From contig JACRDC010000044.1 of NCBI GenBank assembly GCA_016218705.1, positions 1-64,000 of the forward strand: a DNA stretch of 64,000 nt, given 5' to 3'. This document shows, one piece after another, positions 38,168-48,194 of this stretch. The notes beneath the pieces were generated by a model. The model saw nothing but the letters and a program-made list of their open reading frames with translations. It was not told the DNA's origin and ran no database searches. The position numbers were made by a program, and so were the translations under genes. The stretch comes from Desulfarculus sp. GTDB taxonomy: Bacteria > Desulfobacterota > Desulfarculia > Desulfarculales > Desulfarculaceae. Position 1 is the stretch's first letter. The number at the start of each line of letters is the position of its first letter.

Positions 38168-39324
38168 TTGACGTTGGCAAGCTGACCCTGGAACGCGAAC
38201 TGACCGGCTTCCTGGCCTTGGAGACCACCTACGGCCAATTACCCCAGTTCACCAGCAGCCATGGCATCGGGCTCCTAGGCCTGCCCAAGGCCACCCAGGC
38301 CGAGAGCTTCACTGACCTGGAGGAGGTGCGCAACGCGGCCTCCCGTCCGGGCCGGGTGCGCGACCTGACCCCGGCCGGCAGCGTCTCCTTCAGCCTTTAT
38401 GCCCGCCCCTCCGGAGCCGCCGGCACCCCGCCCACGGCCGCGGCGGCTTTGAAGGCGGCCACCGGTGTGGAGACCATCAACGCGGGTGCCAGCGTGGTCT
38501 ACTCGCCGGCCATCCAACTGCCCAGCCTGTCCCTGGGCTTCCGAGTGGGAGCTACCCTGACCCGCTTCGTGGTGGGCCTGGTGGTGGAGGAGTTCAAGAC
38601 CTCCGGCGGCCCCAAGGGCGCCATCAAACATGACCTCACCGGCAAGTGCATGGCCATCATGCAGGCGGGCAGGGCATCCACAATGGCTGGTTCCACCAGC
38701 ACGGTCATCAAGCTGGAGGCCGGCGGGGCCAAGCTTTTTGACAAGGGCGCACTGGTGCAGGTGGACGCTGACAACAACACCGGCCAGGGCTACACGGTTA
38801 GCGACTTCGACGAGGCCGCGGATACCATCACCGTCACGCCGGCCTTGGCCTCGGCTCCGGCCGCGGGGTTAAGCGTGCAAGGCTATCTGCCCACCCACAG
38901 CCTGGCCGGCAACGTGCTGGAGGGGCGGCTGTGCGGAGTGAGCATCGGCGGCCTGGACCTGCCGGTGACCGAGTGGGAGGTCAGCATCAAGCGCACCATC
39001 AAGATGCTGGACGACCTGACCCAGCCCGGCGGTGACTATGCCGTGCAGGGCTTCGCGCCCATGGAGCGCCAGGTAACGGTTTCCTGCAAGACCATTTTTC
39101 AAGGTCCGCATCTGGCCTACTTCCGCCAGGCCCGCAACCAAACCCAGGCGGCCTTGCTGCTGGGTGGTGGGTCCATCGCCGGCCGCAAACTCAACATCAG
39201 CCTGCCTCGTTGCGAGGTAAACACGCCAGAGATTTCCGGCAAAGGGGTATTCGAGTTGCCCCTGGCCTTCGAGGCCATGCCCTCGGCCGCTGGCGAGGAC
39301 GAGATCACCTACACCTTTTTATAG
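38164..39324 (+). CDS. Major tail tube protein
   Basis: This 386-aa protein begins with GKLTLERELTGFLALETTYG and has FSLYARPSGAAGTPP and beta-rich sequence throughout, ending FELPLAFEAMPSAAGEDEIT. Position between the tail terminator and the tail chaperones identifies the tube. It is longer than simple tube proteins, with an insertion at about 180-245 (VQVDADNNTGQGYTVSDFDE) that may project from the tail. Confidence 0.75.
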   Translation: MIDVGKLTLERELTGFLALETTYGQLPQFTSSHGIGLLGLPKATQAESFTDLEEVRNAASRPGRVRDLTPAGSVSFSLYARPSGAAGTPPTAAAALKAATGVETINAGASVVYSPAIQLPSLSLGFRVGATLTRFVVGLVVEEFKTSGGPKGAIKHDLTGKCMAIMQAGRASTMAGSTSTVIKLEAGGAKLFDKGALVQVDADNNTGQGYTVSDFDEAADTITVTPALASAPAAGLSVQGYLPTHSLAGNVLEGRLCGVSIGGLDLPVTEWEVSIKRTIKMLDDLTQPGGDYAVQGFAPMERQVTVSCKTIFQGPHLAYFRQARNQTQAALLLGGGSIAGRKLNISLPRCEVNTPEISGKGVFELPLAFEAMPSAAGEDEITYTFL

Positions 39325-39377
39325 AACGGCCAAAACCAGCCTTCTAAGCCTTCAACCTTTATCCATGTGGAGCAACC

Positions 39378-39893
39378 ATGTCCCTGAGTGAGCTTATCGC
39401 ACAACGCCAGGTGGCCGCGGACGAACGCCTGACCGTGGAGCTGGAATTCCTGCCGGGCTTCCTAGTGACCATAGCCCACATGACCCGCCAGGCCTACGAA
39501 TCCATGAGTCTCAAAGCCGAGGATGTGTACTGGGAGAAGCACCAGAAGAAATATCGGGTCAGCGAGCAGAAGGCGGCCGTGCTGCTGGCCGAGCACGTGG
39601 TCACCTGGCGCGGGCTCACCATGCGCCTGCTGAGCCGCATGCTATGGCTGAAAATCTCCGATCTTACCGAGGCCCAAAAGGACGAAGAGATTATCCACTC
39701 CCCCGAGGAAGTGCAGGCCCTGTTGCTAAGCCACAAGGGCTTCTCAACCTTCGTGGTGGCCGCGGCCATGAACGTGGACAACTTCTCCGAGGCCCTGGAG
39801 GGCGCGGAAAAAAACTTGCCCAGTGGGTCCGCTTCTGGACCCAGCCAGGACGAATCGAGTGCCGGCGCTGCCGCCAGCTTAACGCTGAGCTAG
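39378..39893 (+). CDS. Tail assembly chaperone G
   Basis: This 171-aa protein (LTVELEFLPGFLVTIAHMTR, LAEHVVTWRGLTMRLLSRML, GFSTFVVAAAMNVDNFSEAL) precedes the tape measure gene as lambda G does. It should coat the tape measure protein during tail assembly. After residue 145 the zero-frame tail is a Ser/Ala-rich end with a stop at 39893; a minority of ribosomes should shift at 39809-39815. Confidence 0.85.
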   Translation: MSLSELIAQRQVAADERLTVELEFLPGFLVTIAHMTRQAYESMSLKAEDVYWEKHQKKYRVSEQKAAVLLAEHVVTWRGLTMRLLSRMLWLKISDLTEAQKDEEIIHSPEEVQALLLSHKGFSTFVVAAAMNVDNFSEALEGAEKNLPSGSASGPSQDESSAGAAASLTLS

Positions 39894-40147
39894 GTCAAGA
39901 GCCGGACTGCACCAGCCAATGCGATCACCCCGAACCACTGTGGCCATGCAATCGCCTGGCCATGCAGGTCTACCCCCAGGTCTGCGACCAGGTGCGGCCG
40001 GTGTTGGCCGGCTGGCCCGCCCTGGATATGCCTGCGGTGTGCGCGGTGGTGGAGCGGCTGGGCTGCCAGCCTCCGGACTGGTCAAAGCTGCTCCGGCAGC
40101 TGAGGTGCATCCACGCCATCATCGGCGAGATGCGCTCTGATGGCTAG
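39378..40147 (+). CDS. Tail assembly chaperone GT, made by -1 frameshift
   Basis: The heptamer A-AAA-AAC at 39809-39815 is in the right frame for -1 slippage (GAA-AAA-AAC codons). The shifted frame continues KLAQWVRFWTQPGRIECRRC, then QEPDCTSQCDHPEPLWPCNR and LLRQLRCIHAIIGEMRSDG to 40147, overlapping the tape measure start. The product has about 256 aa. The T part is Cys-rich, as often seen in these extensions. The shift joins codons ending at 39815 to the frame starting at 39815. Confidence 0.85.
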
Positions 40148-43100
40148 CCGCATTGAAATAGAGCTGGGAGCCCGTGATTCCAGCGGGCCGGTGCTGAACC
40201 AGTTTGGCGCCAATGTCCGGCGTACCTTTGACCAGGCCGGCCAGGACGCGGCCCGGGCCAGCCAGAGCACCAGCCTCCTGGATCGCAGCCTGGGCGGCCT
40301 GGCCGAGACGGTGCGCGCCGTGGGCCTGGCCTTCGGGGCCTACGAGCTGGGCCGCTACGTCAAGGACGCGGCCCTCCTGGCCGCGCGCTACGAGACCCTG
40401 GGCGTCACGTTGAAGCAGCTGGGCTCCAACGTGGGTTATTCCCAGGGCTACCTGGACTTGCAAGAACAGACCTTGCGCAAGGCCGGCATCTCGGCTTTGG
40501 GCGCCCGTGAGTCTCTGGCGCGTATGATCCAGGCCAACCTGGACCTGGGCAAGAGCGCCCAACTGGCCCGGGTGGCCCAGGACGCCGCGGCCATCTCCGG
40601 CCTGAACTCCTCCGAAGCCTACAAGACCCTGGTCTACGGCATCCAGTCGGCCCAGGTGGAGATGCTGCGCACCGTCGGCATCAACGTGAGCTTTGAACAA
40701 AGCTACGCCGCGGTGGCAGCCCAGACCGGACGAGCGGCCGAGAGCCTGACCGAGGTCGAGAAGGCCCAGATACGCCTCAATGCCGTGCTGGCGGCTGGCA
40801 AGTCCATCGCCGGCTCCTATGAAGCGGCCATGACCACGGCCGGCAAGCAAATCCTGAGCTTCCAGCGCTATGCCGAGGACCTGCAAGTGGAGCTGGGCAA
40901 GGCCTTCGGGCCGGCCTTGACCAGTATCGTCAGCCAGGCCGTGGAGAGCATTGGCTCGCTCAGCAAGTCGGTTACCGAGTCGGCCTCGTCCGGGGCCTTG
41001 AAGTCCATGGGCGACAGCCTGCAATGGGTGGCCGAGCATGGCACCCTGGTGGTCGCCTCCATGACAGCAGTGGGCGCGGTGATGGCCGCGGTCAAGGCCG
41101 AGGCCTGGCTCCTGGACGGCGGCCTGGGCCGCCTGGTCAGCTCCTTGGAAGCCACCAGCAAGGCCGCCGGCTTCACCCTGCGCAACGCCTTTGCGGCCCA
41201 CCCCTTGGTCACCGCCGCGGCCGGCGTGGCCTTGCTGGCCACCGGGCTTACCTTCCTGGCCGACCGCCTGGGCTGGACCGATGAGGCCATGCGCCGCCAG
41301 GCCGAGACGGCCAACCGCGCCAGCCGGGAATTTGCCACGCTCAATGACACCGTCAATGGCGTGAGCGGGCCGCTGCAACAGTACCAAGAGTCATTGGCCA
41401 GGGCCAACGGCGACCAGCAGAAGCAACTGGAGGCCTTGCAGGCCTTGAGGTCTGTGTTTCCCGAGTTGACCGGTGACTACCATTCCCTGGCCGAGGGCCT
41501 GGCCAACGTCAACCTCAACCTGGAGAAGTTCCTGGCCCTCAAGCGGGCCGAGCTGGAGCTTCTCAAGGACAAGGCCGAGGCCGAGCAATCCAAACGCCTG
41601 GCCAACCTGGTCAGGCAATACCAGGAGGCCGCCCAGGTCCTGGCCAACTCCCGGCGCAGCATGACCGCGGCCTTCCAGCGCAACCAGGCCGCGGCCAATG
41701 ACGGTGTATGGGAAGAAGACAAGAAGCTGGCCGAGTCCATGCGCGAGCTGTACGTGGAGGCCTCCCGGCTGGCCTACGTGAAGGGCATCTCGCCAGAGCT
41801 GCGGGACAGTGCCGAAGACCTCAAGGGCAAGGTTCTGGGGTTATTGAAGGAGCTGCCGGGCTTCGAGGCGGCCTTGAAAAAGCTGGGCCTGGCCGGCCAG
41901 CAGATCGTGGCGCCTATGCCGCCACAGCCTTTGTTCCCGCAGCTCAGCCTGGGCGACAAGAAGGCGGTGGAGGAGATCGACAAGCTGCGCAACGAGGCCA
42001 AGAAGGCCTTGCTGCACCCCACCCAGGCCCGCCTGTTCGACATCAACCAGGAGGTGATCAACCGCACTGCTGAACTGTGGACCAGCAATCCCAGCGCGGA
42101 AGTGGCCCGGGCCGGCACGGCCCAGATTGAGGCCTGGGGCAATGCCCAGCGGGCGGCCCTGGCCCCTGAGATTGCCAAAACCAAGGCTGATTGGGTGCGT
42201 GGGCTCTACGAGATCGGCGGCGCCAGCCGTGAGCAGCTCCTGGCCAACCTGCAGGCGGAGGCCGGGGTTTATGTCGCTGGCGGCGAGCGCACCCGCTCCC
42301 AGTATTTGCAGACCCAGAAGGCCATCACCGACATAACCCTGCAAGGTTACCGCGACCGCGAGAGCATCACCGAGGCATCATTCAACCTGGGCCGCCAGGG
42401 CCAGTCAGCCTTGGTGGCAGCCTATCAGGCTGAGCTGGCCATCCTGCCGGCCCTGAAGATGAGTACCGAAGACCGGGCCAAGCGCGAGCTTGAGCTGGCC
42501 GCCAAGATCAGGGACGTAAAGGAGCAAAGCTTCACCCGCGAGCTGGACCTGGAGAAGCAGCGGGTCTCCTGGATGGCCGAGGGCACGGCCAAGACCAAGG
42601 CCCAGTTGGATATCCAGGAGGCGGAGGAGCGGCACCACCTGCAGGTGCTGTTTGCGGCCAACAAGGACCTGCAAGACAGGAAAAAGGCGCTCCTGGACGA
42701 CTACGACAAGTACGCCCAGCGCCGGCGCGAGGAGGCTGAATCAAAGGAGCGCCAGCAGGCCCTCAACGTCCAGTTGCAGACGGCCAAAATCGCCGGCAAC
42801 ACCCGCCTGGCCAAGGAGCTGGAGCTTAGGCTCTACGTCGAGTCGCTCAAGACCTCGGGCATTGACCAGATTTATCACGAGCAGCTCATCGCCAACAAAA
42901 GGGTGGAGCTGTACCGCACCAGCTTTGAACAGACTTTATTGAGCTGGCGTGATTTCGGCGAGGGCTGGGACAAGATATTCGAGAACACCCTCTCGGGCAT
43001 CCAATCCAACCTGGTCAGCGCGTTCCAATCCGCCTTCGCCGACGTGAGCAAGGCCTGGGAAAGCCTCTGGGAGGCTGGCAAGAACATCGCCTTGCAGGCC

Positions 43101-44861
43101 CTGGGGGCCATTGCTACGCGCCTGGTCACCTATGGCCTGGCCCACCTGCTTCTGAGCTTCAGCCCTGCTCTGGGCGGCGCCTTGGGCAACATGGCTGGCG
43201 CCAATGCGGCCAACGGGAACGATGGAGCCGGCGGCCTGCTTGGCATGGCCTCCAAGGCCAAGGGTGCCTACGACCTCTATGGCTGGCTCAGCGGTGGTCC
43301 CGGGTTCAGCACCTTCGGCATGCCGGGCGGGTTTGGCTCCAGCCTGTTCAATTGGACAGGGGGGACAGGCGACTGGGCTTCCGCCTTCATGACCCCCGAG
43401 ATATCCGGCCTGAGCACCCTGGGATATGGCGTGGCCGGGGTGGGCGGTGCCCTCAGTGGCTGGCAGCTGGCCAGGCTGCTCTACGGGGGCAAAGGCAACA
43501 GCGGCATTGGTGGCGCGGTGGGTGGCGCCGCCGGTGGCATCGGTGGCGGTTACCTGGCCAGCTTGATCGGGGGTGCCGCCGGAGGCCCTATCGGCCTGGC
43601 TATCGGAGCCCTGGCCGGAGGGCTCCTGGGTGGAGCTGGTGGTGGATTCCTGGGCTCGCTTTTTGGAGGCGAAGACGATAGCCCGGCCTGGGCCAAGCCG
43701 GGCAACCCCCAGGCCCATTGGGACGAACTCAACCGCCGCCTGGATGACTACGGCAAGCGCCTGAAGAGCGCCAAGCTTTCCCAGGAAGATTTCTGCGCCT
43801 CGCTGGGTGAACTGGCCCCCTTGGCCGCCGGCGCCGGCCAGTACCTGGGCGGTTACGGCCAGATTATCGGCGGCACCCTCACAGCCTTGCAGGGGCTGAC
43901 CCAGGGCACCCAGGAGTATGTCGACAAGCTCAACACTGAGCTGAACCCCGCCTGGATCATCAGTACCGGCCTGGCCCAAAACCTGGCCGCGGGCATGGAC
44001 AAGCTGGAAGCCCACAAGAAGGCGCTGTCCGACTCCATCGACGCCCTGGCCGCCAGCTCCGGGTCTTCTCCCGAACAGCAGAGCCAGCTGGTGGACCTGA
44101 TCATCCAGCAGTCCGGCAACGTGGCCGATCTCACCGCCAAGTACGAGCGCTACAACGAGATCAAACAGCAGCTCATGAACGCCAACAACCTGGAGCGCGG
44201 CCAGGTGGAGGCCCTGGGGGCCGAACTGCGCGCCTTGCACGACGAGTTGGGCATAGCATCCAACCCCATGGACAACCTGACCAAGGTCACCTCCAGTCTC
44301 GATCAGACCATGCAGGGCCTGGAGAGGACCATGCGGGCCATCTTCAATCTGCCCAGCGATAAAGAGTTCAACATCACCACCAACTACCGCACCAATGGCA
44401 GTCCGGCCGCCACGGCCCACACCGGCTCCCTGGTCAGCGCGGTTTTGGCCAACAACCTCATCACCCGCCACGGCGGCGGGCCAGCCCCGCTCTATGCCCA
44501 TGACGGCTACCCCGGCTGGGACCCGCCCAAGCCTGGTGAGGTGGATATCCGGGCCTTGATGGGCGAGTGGATCATTCAGCCCTCGGCCGTGGACTACTAC
44601 GGCAATGACTTCATGGCCGCCCTCAATGACCGGCGCATACCGGTCAGGCCGGCTGCGGCGCCAGCGGTCGGGGCCTCGATCATGGCCCAGGCGGGACCAA
44701 GCCTGGTGATCCAGCAACTGGTTATCCAGGTCTCCGGTGATAGCCCGGATGTCGAAAACCAGGGGCGCCAGGCGGCTCAGGGCTTCCGTGACGAGCTGGC
44801 CGCCATGCACGAACGCGGCGAGATGCCCGGCGTGGCCCACAGCATGGCGGTGAGCCGATGA
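40140..44861 (+). CDS. Tape measure protein
   Basis: This 1573-aa protein is largely helical. It starts SRIEIELGARDSSGPVLNQF, has a conserved tape measure segment (LNSSEAYKTLVYGIQSAQVE, about 155-175), long coiled-coil regions (about 420-950), a membrane-active segment near 965-1010 and a Gly-rich stretch at about 1120-1180 (GIGGGYLASLIGGAAGGP). It sets tail length; by the rough 1.5 A per residue rule the tail would be about 230 nm. No peptidoglycan hydrolase motif is evident. Confidence 0.92.
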   Translation: MASRIEIELGARDSSGPVLNQFGANVRRTFDQAGQDAARASQSTSLLDRSLGGLAETVRAVGLAFGAYELGRYVKDAALLAARYETLGVTLKQLGSNVGYSQGYLDLQEQTLRKAGISALGARESLARMIQANLDLGKSAQLARVAQDAAAISGLNSSEAYKTLVYGIQSAQVEMLRTVGINVSFEQSYAAVAAQTGRAAESLTEVEKAQIRLNAVLAAGKSIAGSYEAAMTTAGKQILSFQRYAEDLQVELGKAFGPALTSIVSQAVESIGSLSKSVTESASSGALKSMGDSLQWVAEHGTLVVASMTAVGAVMAAVKAEAWLLDGGLGRLVSSLEATSKAAGFTLRNAFAAHPLVTAAAGVALLATGLTFLADRLGWTDEAMRRQAETANRASREFATLNDTVNGVSGPLQQYQESLARANGDQQKQLEALQALRSVFPELTGDYHSLAEGLANVNLNLEKFLALKRAELELLKDKAEAEQSKRLANLVRQYQEAAQVLANSRRSMTAAFQRNQAAANDGVWEEDKKLAESMRELYVEASRLAYVKGISPELRDSAEDLKGKVLGLLKELPGFEAALKKLGLAGQQIVAPMPPQPLFPQLSLGDKKAVEEIDKLRNEAKKALLHPTQARLFDINQEVINRTAELWTSNPSAEVARAGTAQIEAWGNAQRAALAPEIAKTKADWVRGLYEIGGASREQLLANLQAEAGVYVAGGERTRSQYLQTQKAITDITLQGYRDRESITEASFNLGRQGQSALVAAYQAELAILPALKMSTEDRAKRELELAAKIRDVKEQSFTRELDLEKQRVSWMAEGTAKTKAQLDIQEAEERHHLQVLFAANKDLQDRKKALLDDYDKYAQRRREEAESKERQQALNVQLQTAKIAGNTRLAKELELRLYVESLKTSGIDQIYHEQLIANKRVELYRTSFEQTLLSWRDFGEGWDKIFENTLSGIQSNLVSAFQSAFADVSKAWESLWEAGKNIALQALGAIATRLVTYGLAHLLLSFSPALGGALGNMAGANAANGNDGAGGLLGMASKAKGAYDLYGWLSGGPGFSTFGMPGGFGSSLFNWTGGTGDWASAFMTPEISGLSTLGYGVAGVGGALSGWQLARLLYGGKGNSGIGGAVGGAAGGIGGGYLASLIGGAAGGPIGLAIGALAGGLLGGAGGGFLGSLFGGEDDSPAWAKPGNPQAHWDELNRRLDDYGKRLKSAKLSQEDFCASLGELAPLAAGAGQYLGGYGQIIGGTLTALQGLTQGTQEYVDKLNTELNPAWIISTGLAQNLAAGMDKLEAHKKALSDSIDALAASSGSSPEQQSQLVDLIIQQSGNVADLTAKYERYNEIKQQLMNANNLERGQVEALGAELRALHDELGIASNPMDNLTKVTSSLDQTMQGLERTMRAIFNLPSDKEFNITTNYRTNGSPAATAHTGSLVSAVLANNLITRHGGGPAPLYAHDGYPGWDPPKPGEVDIRALMGEWIIQPSAVDYYGNDFMAALNDRRIPVRPAAAPAVGASIMAQAGPSLVIQQLVIQVSGDSPDVENQGRQAAQGFRDELAAMHERGEMPGVAHSMAVSR

Positions 44862-46390
44862 GCATAAGCCAGGCCTTTCTGGACTGGGCCAACCGGGCCG
44901 ATCAGGCCCGGGCCGTGGCCGTGGAGTGCGCGCTCACCCGGCGTAGCGACGGCCAGCCGCTTACCCTTTATCTCACAGATAGCGCGCCCCGCCAGGGCAC
45001 CTGGGACGGCGCCCACAACTGGGAACGCTGCATCAGCAAGGCCCCCAACCTCACCCACCAGGCCCAACAGGCCTTCAACGGCAGGTCCCTGGCGGCTTTC
45101 GGGGACCTGGAGCTGGCCATGGATAGCCGCTCCAAGCTGGGTTCCAGCGGCCAGCTGACCTGGGGCCAGGTGATGGCCGACTACCGCTGGTCCGGCGGGG
45201 CCATCACCATGCGCGTGGGCGGGCCGGACCTGGCCTGGGCTGACTGGGCCGTGGCCCTCCAGGGCAGCCTGGGCCGGGTGTCCTTTGACCGCATCAGCGC
45301 CAAGGTGCCGGTCCTGGGCAAGGCCGCTAGCCTGCAAAACATCAAGATACCGCCGGACACCTACGCCGAAGCCGCGGGGGTGCCTTCCAGCACCGTGGGC
45401 AAGGTCAAGCCCCTGTGCATGGGGCCAGCCAGGAACATCACCCCGGTGCTGATTAGCGAGAGCCCCTACACCTACCAGGTGCACGCCTATGGGGCCATTC
45501 AGGCCTTCAGCGAGGTACGGGTGGCCGATGTGGCCGTGAGCCCGGCCAGCCTTGATTTGGCCAATGGCAAGTTCAGCCTGACCAGCAAGCCCAGCGGCGG
45601 CGTGACCTGCGATGCGCAGGGCTGGGTGCGCGGGGGCACCTACTTGCAGAGCGCGCCCCAGATGATCGAGGCCTTGCTCAGGCAGTTCGGCGGGGCCACG
45701 GATGCTGACTTGGACGCGGTCGCCTTTGCCGCGGCTCGCGCTGCCGTGCCGGCGCCCCTGGCAGTGTACCTCACCAGTTCCGGGGATATTCGCTCCGACC
45801 TGGACAACCTCTGCCTGGGCCTGCCCCTTATCTGGCTGGATGACTCCCAGGGCCTTTATACCTTGCGGCAGTTCGCCGCGCCTGCCGGCACACCGCTTCT
45901 GGATGTCTACGACGGCACCGCTGGCAACCCACCCTATGGCGCCGCGGTTTGTTGGAATCTCAAGGTGGAGCCGGCCCCGCGCTGGTGGTCCAAGTGCACG
46001 GTCTATGGCGACCGCAACTTCACCCGTAACAGCAACCCGGCCGCCACTCTCACGGCTGACCGCCAGGCCTGGCTCAAGGAGGAGTACCGCTCCCGGGTGG
46101 CTACGGGCAGCGCCCCGGCCAGCAATTCCCAGGTAACCGAAGGCGAGTACAAGACTGGCCTGGTCAACCTGGCCGATTGCCTGGCCCAGGCCCAGCGGGA
46201 AATTGGCCTCAATGGCATGGAGCGCAACCTGGTTTCCTTCGACTGCCTATATGCCGCCCTGGCCTTGAATTTGGGTGACGTGGTGCGGGTGGTCTCCTCC
46301 ACCGGCAACATGAAGTCCGGCTGGCTGGGCGTGGTGGTGGAGCGCAAGCTGGACCTGCCCGGCCGCGCCACCGTGAAGTTGTGGGGCTAA
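44858..46390 (+). CDS. Tail tip/baseplate hub-like protein
   Basis: This 510-aa protein follows the tape measure gene with a 4-nt overlap. It has PRQGTWDGAHNWERCISKAP, VLGKAASLQNIKIPPDTYAE and WWSKCTVYGDRNFTRNSNPA. No named domain is seen; the size and place fit the hub or distal tail protein. It may bind the tape measure end and the fibre proteins. Confidence 0.6.
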   Translation: MSISQAFLDWANRADQARAVAVECALTRRSDGQPLTLYLTDSAPRQGTWDGAHNWERCISKAPNLTHQAQQAFNGRSLAAFGDLELAMDSRSKLGSSGQLTWGQVMADYRWSGGAITMRVGGPDLAWADWAVALQGSLGRVSFDRISAKVPVLGKAASLQNIKIPPDTYAEAAGVPSSTVGKVKPLCMGPARNITPVLISESPYTYQVHAYGAIQAFSEVRVADVAVSPASLDLANGKFSLTSKPSGGVTCDAQGWVRGGTYLQSAPQMIEALLRQFGGATDADLDAVAFAAARAAVPAPLAVYLTSSGDIRSDLDNLCLGLPLIWLDDSQGLYTLRQFAAPAGTPLLDVYDGTAGNPPYGAAVCWNLKVEPAPRWWSKCTVYGDRNFTRNSNPAATLTADRQAWLKEEYRSRVATGSAPASNSQVTEGEYKTGLVNLADCLAQAQREIGLNGMERNLVSFDCLYAALALNLGDVVRVVSSTGNMKSGWLGVVVERKLDLPGRATVKLWG

Positions 46391-46392
46391 AC

Positions 46393-47226
46393 ATGGCCGC
46401 CCGCTGTCGCATACTCTGGCGCAACCTGGCCGACGAGGCCAGCCTGAGCGCCCCGGCCGCGGCCAACGGCTTCCCGCCCGTGATGCTTCAGGATTTTGAC
46501 CCGAGCAAGATTTGCAAGAGCGCCGCTGGCGATCTGGCTGTCAAAGGCTCCTGGCTCAAACCCCAGACCTGCTCTGCCCTGGCCCTGTTGCGCCACAACC
46601 TGACCGCTGGCGCCAACATCACACTGACTACCGACAGCGGCCAGCAGGTGACCGGCAAGCCCTGGCTGCCAGTCTATCCCTTTGGCCGTGGGCCTTTCGG
46701 CCGCGGGCCTATCGGCGGCTACCTGGCCGCCAGCGAGCGGCGCGAGATGATGCCCATGCCCTTCTGCATCATCTACTTCAGCGCGCCCCTGCGCTTCAGC
46801 TCCTGGACCCTGACCCTACATGACCCCAACAACCCCGACGGCCACGTGGAGGCCGGCCGCCTCTTTCTGGGTCCGCACCTGGAGACCGCCATCAACCATC
46901 GCTGGCCCTATGGCTTCGGCTTTGCCGACCAGTCGCAGATGGTCAAACTGCCCACCGGTGCCAAGCGCTTTCAGCCCGGCGAGCGCCTGGCCCGCCTGGA
47001 GCTGGAGTTCAGCAACATGGAGGCCGCGCCCAGCTTCAGCGACTTCCTGCGCTTCCTCTACGTGGTGGGCCAGTCGGTGCCCTTCATCATCGACGTGGAG
47101 CCGGAAGGCCCCAGCAGCCGTCGCTTCTGGCTGCGGCGCTACGTGCGCTGCCTTACCGAAAACCTGCCCCAATTGGGCATGCTGCACCGCGGCCAGTTCA
47201 AGCTCAGCCTGGAAGAGGCTCGTTAG
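46393..47226 (+). CDS. Tail protein, distal-tail-like
   Basis: From ATG 46393 this gives 277 aa (ARCRILWRNLADEASLSAPA, then FCIIYFSAPLRFSSWTLTLH, GRLFLGPHLETAINHRWPYG, RLELEFSNMEAAPSFSDFLR). It is beta-rich and compact. The frame opens at GTG 46381 but that would overlap the previous stop, so the ATG is preferred. Its place suggests a tail-tip component. Confidence 0.6.
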   Translation: MAARCRILWRNLADEASLSAPAAANGFPPVMLQDFDPSKICKSAAGDLAVKGSWLKPQTCSALALLRHNLTAGANITLTTDSGQQVTGKPWLPVYPFGRGPFGRGPIGGYLAASERREMMPMPFCIIYFSAPLRFSSWTLTLHDPNNPDGHVEAGRLFLGPHLETAINHRWPYGFGFADQSQMVKLPTGAKRFQPGERLARLELEFSNMEAAPSFSDFLRFLYVVGQSVPFIIDVEPEGPSSRRFWLRRYVRCLTENLPQLGMLHRGQFKLSLEEAR

Positions 47227-47235
47227 GAGGCAATT

Positions 47236-48192
47236 GTGGCCAGCTCAGCGGAGATCAGGGTGCGCATTCCTCAGCCGGACAAGGAAGACTGGGGTGATGA
47301 TGCCGTGTTCGTGTTTGACGGCCTGGTGGACCTGTACGAGGACCTGGAGGGCGGCAAGGCCGACGCCAATCACACCCACGGCACGGGCGGCGTGGTCTTC
47401 ACCATTTGCACCTCCACCACCAGGCCCAACCCGCCTGCCCTGGGCATGTTTATCAGCGAGACGGACACTGGCTTGACGCGTCGGTGCATCAGCACTGGTC
47501 CGGTGACCTGGTCCTCGCCACTAGCCATGCGGGCTGATGCTCTTTACCAGCGCAGGCGGGTGCCCCTGTGGCTGGGCGATGGTCAGGCCTCGGCCGAGAT
47601 GATCTCCGGCAGCGACAACCCCACCGGCATGAACGTCCTCAAGTACCCGGCCGCCGGTGAGGCCTGGGACCGCTTTGTGCATGACGTGGTGGTGGCCGGG
47701 GCAGACCATAGAGTCTTTATCCAGCACCTGATGACCACGGCTCAGGCCGCCACCTGCAACCTGGGGGTTGGCTACCGGGTAGTGCCGGCCAGCGGTGCTA
47801 TCGCTAGCCTGCCCCTGAATCGGTGGGTGAAGTCCACGGCCTATTCCCTGGGCGACAAGGCCATGAACAGCGTGCCCAATGGCAAGTACCTGGAATGCAC
47901 CACCGCCGGCACCAGCCATGCCTCGACAGAGCCTGTCTGCCCGGCCGTGGGCTCTACCGTGACCGACAATGCCGCGGTCTGGACGGCACGGGATGGCGGG
48001 CTCAAGCCCTTGGGGGTTGGCGCCACGGCCGTACCGGCCACGGCCTACAGCGGGGCTGAGCTGGCCTACACCATCCCCGGGGCCGAGTGCCTGGCTGGTG
48101 GCAAGATCGTCTTTGCCCTGTTCCGCAAGATCGATAGCCACGGTGGCCACCTCTACGTCCTGGATGCCGAAGTCCAGGCGGTGGAGGTCTGA
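47236..48192 (+). CDS. Putative tail fibre protein
   Basis: This 318-aa protein from GTG 47236 (GGAGG upstream) starts SAEIRVRIPQPDKEDWGDDA and has ADANHTHGTGGVVFTICTST, the A-x-x-HxH element common in tail fibres. The second half is Ala/Thr-rich and beta-type. It may bind host receptors. Confidence 0.6.
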   Translation: MASSAEIRVRIPQPDKEDWGDDAVFVFDGLVDLYEDLEGGKADANHTHGTGGVVFTICTSTTRPNPPALGMFISETDTGLTRRCISTGPVTWSSPLAMRADALYQRRRVPLWLGDGQASAEMISGSDNPTGMNVLKYPAAGEAWDRFVHDVVVAGADHRVFIQHLMTTAQAATCNLGVGYRVVPASGAIASLPLNRWVKSTAYSLGDKAMNSVPNGKYLECTTAGTSHASTEPVCPAVGSTVTDNAAVWTARDGGLKPLGVGATAVPATAYSGAELAYTIPGAECLAGGKIVFALFRKIDSHGGHLYVLDAEVQAVEV

Positions 48193-48194
48193 TC

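Noticed and set aside
42936-44840. 634-aa open frame on the minus strand
   Set aside because: Antisense to the tape measure gene with a His/Gly-rich pattern typical of shadow frames.
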